From Methylibium sp964622685 (GTDB lineage Bacteria; Pseudomonadota; Gammaproteobacteria; Burkholderiales; Burkholderiaceae_C): a stretch of DNA of 9,878 nt. Shown in pieces: positions 5,804 through 9,878 of the stretch. The stretch is from the NCBI GenBank assembly GCA_964622685.1, contig CAZUUU010000118.1:1-9878 (forward strand), written 5' to 3'. The notes under the pieces were generated by a model, which ran no database searches, was not told the DNA's origin, and saw only the letters and a program-made list of their open reading frames with translations. The stretch's first letter is position 1. Each line of letters begins with the position of its first letter. Both the position numbers and the translations under genes were made by a program.

Positions 5804-6148
5804 TCAGGCGCGCTCGCGGCGACGCGAGGTCGCCCACTGCGCCAGCACCATCAGCGCGGCACCGGCGGCGGCGGCGATCAACACCGCCTTGACCGGCTCT
5901 TCCTGCACGTACTGCACGCCGCGGTCGGTGGCGTCGGCAGCCCGGTTGCGCAGCTGATGGGCCCGCTCGCGAACCGCGTCGGCGCCGCGATGGGCGAGCT
6001 CTTCGGCCTGGCCGGCGAGGCGCACCGCGGCCGGGATGACGCGCTCACGCACGCCGTTCACCGCTTGCTCGGCGCTGCTGGCGAGTTGATCGGCCGCATG
6101 CGCGGCTTGCTCGACCTGGGGCTGGAGGGTGGGGCTGCGGGTGTTCAT
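5804..6148 (-). CDS. DUF883 family protein (ElaB/YqjD-like ribosome-associated)
   Basis: A 114-aa protein with a long Ala/Glu/Arg-rich helical N-terminal region (1-82, likely coiled coil) and a C-terminal membrane anchor (about 86-105) followed by the basic end SRRRERA. This is the architecture of ElaB, YqjD and YgaM, stationary-phase E. coli proteins anchored in the inner membrane; YqjD associates with ribosomes. The segment YVQEEPVKAVLIAAAAGAAL matches the family's 'enP...a...aagvG' anchor entrance. AAGGAG is 6 nt before the ATG. It is the second gene of the cluster, 41 nt after DUF1328 and 17 nt before DUF1469. By family knowledge it is expected to be RpoS- or stress-induced. Confidence 0.86.
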   Translation of the reverse strand: MNTRSPTLQPQVEQAAHAADQLASSAEQAVNGVRERVIPAAVRLAGQAEELAHRGADAVRERAHQLRNRAADATDRGVQYVQEEPVKAVLIAAAAGAALMVLAQWATSRRRERA

Positions 6149-6189
6149 GGGAAGCTCCTTGCGAGAGTGGGTGGGAAGGGTCGGGGACG

Positions 6190-6351
6190 TCACTTGCGGA
6201 ACACGCCGAACAGGAAGCTCAGCACGGCCAGCACGACGAAGATGAAGAACAGCACCTGGGCGATGCCGGCGGCGCTGGCGGCGATGCCACCGAAGCCGAA
6301 CACGGCGGCGATCAGGGCGATGACGAAGAAGACGACGGCGTAGTGCAGCAT
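6190..6351 (-). CDS. DUF1328 family small membrane protein (YtjA-like)
   Basis: A 53-aa, almost wholly hydrophobic protein with two predicted membrane helices (about 4-21 and 29-49) around the glycine-rich GFGGIAASAAG turn, ending FRK. Length and the pattern MLHYAVVFFVIALIAAVFGF, GGIA, then FGV match the DUF1328/YtjA family, whose function is unknown but which recurs in stress-gene clusters. CAGGAG lies 6 nt before the ATG. An in-frame upstream ATG at 6537 would give 115 aa, but the extra 62 residues are Arg/Pro-rich and lack family resemblance. It is the first gene of the eight-gene minus-strand cluster, so the 186-nt region upstream should hold the main promoter. Confidence 0.9.
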   Translation of the reverse strand: MLHYAVVFFVIALIAAVFGFGGIAASAAGIAQVLFFIFVVLAVLSFLFGVFRK

Positions 6352-6477
6352 GACGGGCTCCTGGGGTGGTGAGGCTCCCGACGGCGGCCAGGAGACCGGC
6401 GAGGGCGCCATGCCTTCGCTGTGACTCCAATGTAGAAACTGCCTCGCGGCGCGCCCATCAGGCGGCACCGACCGTGC
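6352..6477 (-). promoter_or_regulatory. Candidate promoter region of the stress operon
   Basis: This is the non-coding gap upstream of DUF1328. Its most AT-rich stretch is 6424-6440. On the minus strand it contains CTACATT (6429-6435), resembling an extended -10 of RpoS type (CTATACT, 5 of 7), which would place the transcript start near 6422 and leave a leader of about 70 nt. No -35 is visible, which would suit RpoS. The plus-strand sequence CGCTGTGACTCCAATGTAG (6417-6435) overlaps it and has a close relative upstream of the receiver-only regulator at 9087-9105. Assignment is from pattern and position only. Confidence 0.35.
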
Positions 6478-6526
6478 GCGTCGTCCGACGCTGCGCGGGG
6501 CTGTAGGACGGCGCCGACAGGCGCCG
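6478..6526 (-). terminator. Possible weak terminator after the sensor kinase gene
   Basis: Two GC-rich inverted repeats follow the kinase stop. One is a 7-bp stem at 6509-6515/6520-6526 with a GACA loop, starting about 12 nt beyond the stop. The other is GCGTCG/CGACGC at 6478-6491 with almost no loop. Neither has a following T-tract. They may end kinase transcription or only slow it, so read-through into the stress operon remains possible. Confidence 0.3.
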
Positions 6527-6537
6527 CCCTCCGGCAC

Positions 6538-7929
6538 TCAGGCCGCGCGGTCGGCGGTGGCTTCGGCGGCGACCGCCGGGGCCGGCGGCAACCAGGCGGC
6601 GAGCCGCGTGCCCTGGCCGGGCTGCGACCTCAGCTGCATGCGGCCGCCTTCGGCCTCGACCCGAAAGCGCATGCCGCTCAGGCCGTGGGCGCTGCGTCGC
6701 ACCTGGGCCGGGTCGAAGCCCGCACCGTCGTCCTGCACCGTCACCTCGACGCCGTCGCCGGCCAGCCGCAGGCCCACGTCGACGCGGCTGGCCTTCGCGT
6801 ACTTGGCGACGTTGGTCAGCGCCTCCTGGACGAAGCGGTAGACCGTCAGTTCGCCGCTCTCGTCCAGCGGCACCGGCTCGAAGGCGGTGTGCACGGCCAG
6901 GCCGGAGCGCTGCCCGAACTCGCGCGTCAGGATGTCGAGCGACACCGTCAGGCCCAGGTGGCTCAGCGCCGACGGACGCAGGTCCTCGATGATGCGGCGC
7001 TTCAACGCGATGCCGTCGTTCAGTGCCGCGTTGAGATGGCGCAGGCGTTCGGCGACCTCGGGCGCGGCCGAGGGCAGGCGCGACTGCAGCCGGGCAACGT
7101 CGAGCTTGGCCGAGGTCAGCAGCGCGCCCAGTTCATCGTGCAGCTCGCGCGCGAGGTGGCTGCGCTCGGTCTCCTGCGCGTGCTGCAGGTGGCGGGCCAG
7201 CACCGTCAGCTCCTCGGTGCGGCGATCCACCTCGGTCTCGAGCAGGTCGCGCTCGGCCTCCAGCTGGGCACGCTGGCGCTCGCGCTCCTCGCCCAGCGCG
7301 CGCGTCTGCTTCAGGTAGAAGTAGAAGGCCAGCACGCTCAGCACCGTCATCGTCGCCACGCCCAGGCGGGCGATCAGCAGCGTCTGGCCCACCTGGCCCT
7401 GATGCCGCTGCAGGCGCTGCATCTCGGCCTGTTCCAGCCGGTCCGCCGAGCGGCGGATCGTGTCCTGCGCGTCCTTGCCGATGTCGGTGTCGATCAGGCC
7501 CTGCCAGGCGCTGTCGCGGCCGTCCCGGCGCAACTTCAGCGTGATGTCGATCTCGGACAGCTTCTTCTCGATGGCCCGGGCCATCGCCTCGAAGTCGCGG
7601 ACCTGCTCGGGCTGACCCTGGTAGTACGGCGTGAGGCGCCGCAGCAGCTCGCCGATCTCGCTGACGGCCTGGTTGTAGGGGGCGAGGTACTCGTCGCGGC
7701 CGGTGAGCAGGTAGCCGCGCTGGCCGGTCTCGGCATCGACCATCAGGCGCAGCAGCCGCCGCACGTCGAGGCGCACGTCGAAGACCTGCGTCGCGCTGCC
7801 GATCGCGGCCAGCGAACGGCGATACGACGTCTCGCTGATCAGCAGCAGGGCCAGCGCCGTGATCAGCGCCAGCAGGAAGCTGAGGGCGACGGCGCGCCAG
7901 CGTGACAGGAGTTTGCTTGCTTGGATCAT
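6538..7929 (-). CDS. CHASE3-domain sensor histidine kinase (HisKA_3 / NarX type)
   Basis: A 463-aa inner-membrane kinase. Order of parts: TM1 (13-32), periplasmic CHASE3 sensor (about 36-178, with the hallmark DAETGQRGYLLTG at 65-77 and YLAPY at 81-85), TM2 (183-205), coiled coil (about 210-245), HisKA_3 dimerisation domain with phosphoacceptor H264 in ARELHDELGALL, and HATPase_c. The ATPase shows an N box with N373 (QEALTNVAKYAKA), G1 box QDDGAGFD (399-406) and G2 HGLSGM (415-420), then an Ala-rich tail. CHASE3 ligands are unknown. The divergent LuxR-type regulator, 74 nt away, is the obvious partner because HisKA_3 kinases pair with NarL-type regulators. The ATG at 7929 has no recognisable Shine-Dalgarno sequence, but TM1 fits this start and there is no better one. 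Confidence 0.95.
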   Translation of the reverse strand: MIQASKLLSRWRAVALSFLLALITALALLLISETSYRRSLAAIGSATQVFDVRLDVRRLLRLMVDAETGQRGYLLTGRDEYLAPYNQAVSEIGELLRRLTPYYQGQPEQVRDFEAMARAIEKKLSEIDITLKLRRDGRDSAWQGLIDTDIGKDAQDTIRRSADRLEQAEMQRLQRHQGQVGQTLLIARLGVATMTVLSVLAFYFYLKQTRALGEERERQRAQLEAERDLLETEVDRRTEELTVLARHLQHAQETERSHLARELHDELGALLTSAKLDVARLQSRLPSAAPEVAERLRHLNAALNDGIALKRRIIEDLRPSALSHLGLTVSLDILTREFGQRSGLAVHTAFEPVPLDESGELTVYRFVQEALTNVAKYAKASRVDVGLRLAGDGVEVTVQDDGAGFDPAQVRRSAHGLSGMRFRVEAEGGRMQLRSQPGQGTRLAAWLPPAPAVAAEATADRAA

Positions 7930-8003
7930 GGCGTGCAGGCGGCCGTGCCGCGGTTCGGCGACGCGAGCCTAGAATTTGCGCCATCCTCTCCCGCGAACCT
8001 ACC
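7930..8003. promoter_or_regulatory. Divergent promoter region, sensor kinase / response regulator
   Basis: A 74-nt gap between divergent start codons. On the plus strand TAGAAT (7970-7975, 5 of 6 match to a -10 box) lies 28 nt before the regulator ATG, implying a leader of about 22 nt. No -35 is seen at 16-18 nt, which would suit an activated or RpoS promoter. A CCGCGG palindrome at 7948-7953 is the only notable symmetric element. Neither flanking gene has a clear Shine-Dalgarno sequence. Confidence 0.4.
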
Positions 8004-8642
8004 ATGTCCATCCGAGTTGCCATCGTCGACGACCATGCGATCGTGCGCACCGGGCTGCGCCAGTATCTGGCCGAGCAGATGGACGTGGAGGTCGTCGGCG
8101 AGGCCGCCAACGGCCGCGACGCACTGGACCTGGTGCGCGCCGGCGGCATCGACGTGCTGATCCTCGACGTCTCGATGCCCGACCAGAACGGCGTCGACGT
8201 GCTCTCGGGCATCCGCGCCCGCGCGCCCGAGCTGCCCGTGCTGATGCTCAGCGCCTACCCCGAGACGCACTACGCCACCGCGCTGCTGAAGCAGGGCGCC
8301 AGCGGCTACCTCAACAAGGAGTGCGAGCCGTCGGAGATCCTGACCGCCGTGCGCGCGCTGGCGCAGGGGCGGCGCTACATCACGCCGGGCGTGGCCGAAC
8401 TGCTGGCCGACCAGCTGAACCCGGGCAAGGGCGAGGGCCTGCCTCACGAGCAGCTCTCCGAGCGCGAGCTGCAGGTCTTCCTGCGGCTCGCGCAGGGCGA
8501 GACCATCGGCGCGATCGGCGACAGCCTGAGCCTCAGCGTGAAGACGGTCAGTACCTACCGCACGCGGGTGATGGAGAAGATGAAGCTCGCGTCCAACAGC
8601 GACCTGACCTACTACGCGCTGAAGAACGGCCTGATCCAGTAG
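8004..8642 (+). CDS. Response regulator, NarL/FixJ (LuxR-HTH) family
   Basis: A 212-aa two-domain DNA-binding regulator. The receiver (1-122) has the acidic pair D9-D10, phosphoacceptor D55 (LILDVSMPDQNG), S83 (LMLSAY) and K105 (YLNKE). The LuxR-type helix-turn-helix (about 148-207) begins LSERELQVFLRLAQGET and carries the recognition-helix pattern LSLSVKTVSTYRTRVMEKM. The ATG at 8004 begins directly at the receiver fold; an upstream in-frame ATG at 7902 would lie inside the kinase gene and add 34 non-homologous residues. It is divergent from the CHASE3 kinase, its likely phosphodonor, and may regulate the shared intergenic region and the stress operon beyond the kinase (inference). Its stop codon is one base from the stop of the converging receiver-only gene. 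Confidence 0.96.
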   Translation: MSIRVAIVDDHAIVRTGLRQYLAEQMDVEVVGEAANGRDALDLVRAGGIDVLILDVSMPDQNGVDVLSGIRARAPELPVLMLSAYPETHYATALLKQGASGYLNKECEPSEILTAVRALAQGRRYITPGVAELLADQLNPGKGEGLPHEQLSERELQVFLRLAQGETIGAIGDSLSLSVKTVSTYRTRVMEKMKLASNSDLTYYALKNGLIQ

Positions 8643-8643
8643 G

Positions 8644-9048
8644 TCAGCCGGGGGCGTCACCGGGACCGGTCGGTGCGCCGTCGAGCGCGGCGCAGTAGGC
8701 GATCAGCGCATCGATCTCGTTGGACTTGTCGAACACCGCGTCGGCGCGCAACTCCAGGCTCTTCATGCGAAGGTCCACGGTCGCGTAGTTGCTGAAGACC
8801 ACCAGCTTGCGCGGCGCCGGCCGGTCGCGACAGGCCCGCAGTACGCCCAGTCCCGAGCCCTGCTTGAGGAAGAGGTCGACGATCAAGAGGTCCCAGCCAT
8901 CGGGATGCTCGCCCAGCCATCGAAGCGCATCGGCCTCGCCGTCGGCCCATCCGACCACCGAGACGGGAGCCAGTTCCTGGAGCGTGTCGATCAGGTTGGC
9001 ACGGATGACAGGACTGTCTTCGACGATGAAGGTGCGGCGCTGGGACAT
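8644..9048 (-). CDS. Single-domain (receiver-only) response regulator
   Basis: A 134-aa CheY-like receiver without an output domain. Conserved residues are E10-D11, phosphoacceptor D58 (LLIVDLFLKQGSGL), S86 (VVFSNY) and K108 (VFDKSNEID), so it should be phosphorylatable. After the fold (about residue 123) there is only a short Gly/Pro tail. Such proteins act through protein contacts or as phosphate sinks. Here the neighbouring CHASE3 kinase is a candidate phosphodonor (inference). Residue pattern differs clearly from the receiver of the LuxR regulator, so this is not a recent duplicate. The ATG at 9048 starts at the receiver fold (MSQRRTFIVEDSP); no Shine-Dalgarno sequence is apparent. It lies 113 nt downstream of gluQ in the same direction, with its own candidate promoter in that gap. 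Confidence 0.93.
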   Translation of the reverse strand: MSQRRTFIVEDSPVIRANLIDTLQELAPVSVVGWADGEADALRWLGEHPDGWDLLIVDLFLKQGSGLGVLRACRDRPAPRKLVVFSNYATVDLRMKSLELRADAVFDKSNEIDALIAYCAALDGAPTGPGDAPG

Positions 9049-9161
9049 GGGACAGGGGGGACGGAAGTGCCGCGGAGGGCGTGGCACGCTGTGACCGAAT
9101 GTTAGCCACCGCCGCGTGCCGGAGGCATAGTCGCTCGCGCCCCCGCGCTGTAGTCGTTTTC
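9049..9161 (-). promoter_or_regulatory. Gap between gluQ and receiver-only regulator, with repeat and motif
   Basis: Contains an inverted repeat GGCACGC (9083-9089) / GCGTGCC (9114-9120) with 24 nt between, which in RNA could be a weak gluQ terminator or, in DNA, an operator. Between and overlapping its arms lies CGCTGTGACCGAATGTTAG (9087-9105), related to the sequence upstream of DUF1328. Its minus-strand reading holds TAACAT (9099-9104), a moderate -10 candidate about 50 nt before the regulator start. No -35 match is visible. Confidence 0.35.
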
Positions 9162-9878
9162 CTACGCCGCAAGCTCGGTCTGCCGCTGGCGCCATGCCTC
9201 GGTCGCCGCCTGCAGCCAGCCGGACAGGGTGTCGTGGCGCCCGACGTCGAGGCCGAGTGCGCCGGCCGCGGCGGCCAGCGCCGGCAGCGGCGCATCCACA
9301 TCCAGCGGCGGCGCGCCGTGCTGCTTGCTGAGCTTCTCGCCGTCGGCGGCACGCACCAGCGGCAGGTGCAGGTAGCGCGGTGCCGGCAGGGCGAGCGTGC
9401 GCTGCAGCAGGATCTGGCGCGGCGTGTTGTCGGCCAGGTCCTCGCCGCGCACGATGTCGGTGACGCGCTGCTCGGCATCGTCGACGACAACCGCGAGCTG
9501 GTAGGCCCACAGGCCGTCGGCGCGCCTGAGCACGAAATCGCCGACCTCGGCCGCGACGTCCTGCGCCTGGGCGCCGAGGCGGCGGTCGAGCCAGCGGACC
9601 GCCGCGCCCGCGTCGACGCGCAGCCGCCAGGCGCGCGCCGCGCGGCCCTGCAGACCGCCGCGCTCCGGCCGGCAGGTGCCGGGGTAGACCAGTTCGGCAT
9701 GGCGTTCGCGCGGGCGGCCCTGCGCAGCGAGCGCCAGCGCGATGTCCCGGCGCGTGCAGGCGCAGGGGTAGGCGTGGCCGGTCGTGAGCAGCCGCTCGAG
9801 TGCCGCCGCGTAGTGCGCCCCGCGCCGGCTCTGCCACTGCGGCGCTTCGTCGGCGCGCAGTCCCAGGGCGTCGAGCTG
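9162..9878 (-). CDS. gluQ: Glutamyl-Q tRNA(Asp) synthetase (5' end beyond window)
   Basis: GluQRS is a truncated glutamyl-tRNA synthetase paralogue. It activates glutamate and attaches it to queuosine at position 34 of tRNA(Asp), not to an acceptor end. The 238 visible residues lack the N-terminal Rossmann start with the HIGH-type motif (roughly 55-70 residues off the right edge). Diagnostic features are the zinc site C39-A-C41 with Y65 and C69 (YPCACTRRD and VYPGTCR), the segment VTDIVRGEDLADNTPRQILL, and the KMSKS-type loop GEKLSKQHG (KLSK at fragment residues 182-185). There is no anticodon-binding domain after it, as expected, which separates it from gltX. Stop is TAG at 9162-9164. A member of the modified-nucleotide machinery, it seems unrelated in function to the neighbouring regulators. 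Confidence 0.95.
   Translation of the reverse strand, partial: QLDALGLRADEAPQWQSRRGAHYAAALERLLTTGHAYPCACTRRDIALALAAQGRPRERHAELVYPGTCRPERGGLQGRAARAWRLRVDAGAAVRWLDRRLGAQAQDVAAEVGDFVLRRADGLWAYQLAVVVDDAEQRVTDIVRGEDLADNTPRQILLQRTLALPAPRYLHLPLVRAADGEKLSKQHGAPPLDVDAPLPALAAAAGALGLDVGRHDTLSGWLQAATEAWRQRQTELAA

Noticed and set aside
6417..6450. Possible sigma-54 promoter before DUF1328 and before the receiver-only gene
   Set aside because: GG and GC elements are not at the required 10-bp separation with TTGC; both sites fail at the -12 element.
6685..7905. A 406-codon plus-strand open frame opposite the sensor kinase
   Set aside because: It mirrors kinase codons on the opposite strand and has low-complexity Arg/Gln/Ala/Leu/Val composition without motifs; the kinase frame is unmistakable.
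8657..9700. A 347-codon minus-strand frame overlapping the receiver-only gene and gluQ
   Set aside because: Composition is Arg/Ser/Thr/Ala-rich without motifs, while both genes have diagnostic residues in other frames.
1..9878. Search for CRISPR arrays, transposon ends, tRNA or rRNA genes and toxin-antitoxin pairs
   Set aside because: No regularly spaced repeats, transposase motifs, tRNA-like folds or paired toxin/antitoxin frames were seen on either strand by eye.

Overview
The window is very GC-rich, densely coded DNA with strong third-position GC. The gene set (RsgA, pterin carbinolamine dehydratase, Ste24-like M48 protease, oligoribonuclease, GluQRS, CsbD/BON/DUF883 stress proteins, CHASE3 sensor kinase) points to a betaproteobacterium, probably Burkholderiales of the Rubrivivax/Leptothrix/Comamonadaceae kind. 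That placement comes from gene content and composition, not from a marker gene. I see no rRNA, tRNA, CRISPR array, insertion sequence or phage gene; this looks like ordinary chromosome.

Left block (1-3160). Three minus-strand housekeeping genes form a tight, translationally coupled unit: M48 CAAX-type protease, then pterin-4a-carbinolamine dehydratase (ATGA overlap), then rsgA (13-nt gap, TTG start, running off the left edge). Oligoribonuclease (orn) is divergent on the plus strand across a 51-nt gap. A perfect 15-bp hairpin at 3121-3154 ends orn and probably also the stress operon that converges on it.

Central block (3201-6351, all minus). Eight small genes in one direction look like a stress/envelope operon. 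In transcription order they are: DUF1328 (YtjA-like), DUF883 (ElaB/YqjD-like), DUF1469 (YqjE-like, 'phage holin family'), an unrecognised 219-aa membrane protein, an unrecognised 88-aa single-span protein, a ferritin-like diiron protein, a BON-domain lipoprotein and CsbD. Five of the eight carry strong AGGAG ribosome binding sites. Two of the others are joined to a neighbour by ATGA overlaps.

Right block (6538-9878). A CHASE3/HisKA_3 sensor kinase (minus) is divergent from a NarL/LuxR-type response regulator (plus). The regulator converges, with one base between stop codons, on a receiver-only response regulator (minus). A partial gluQ (Glu-Q tRNA(Asp) synthetase) runs off the right edge. The layout suggests, but does not prove, that this three-protein phosphorelay controls the stress operon. 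In support, a related 19-nt sequence (CGCTGTGAC followed by AATGT and AG) lies upstream of both the first operon gene and the receiver-only gene. No wholly new machinery is evident. The least described parts are the 219-aa and 88-aa membrane proteins and the proposed regulatory link.
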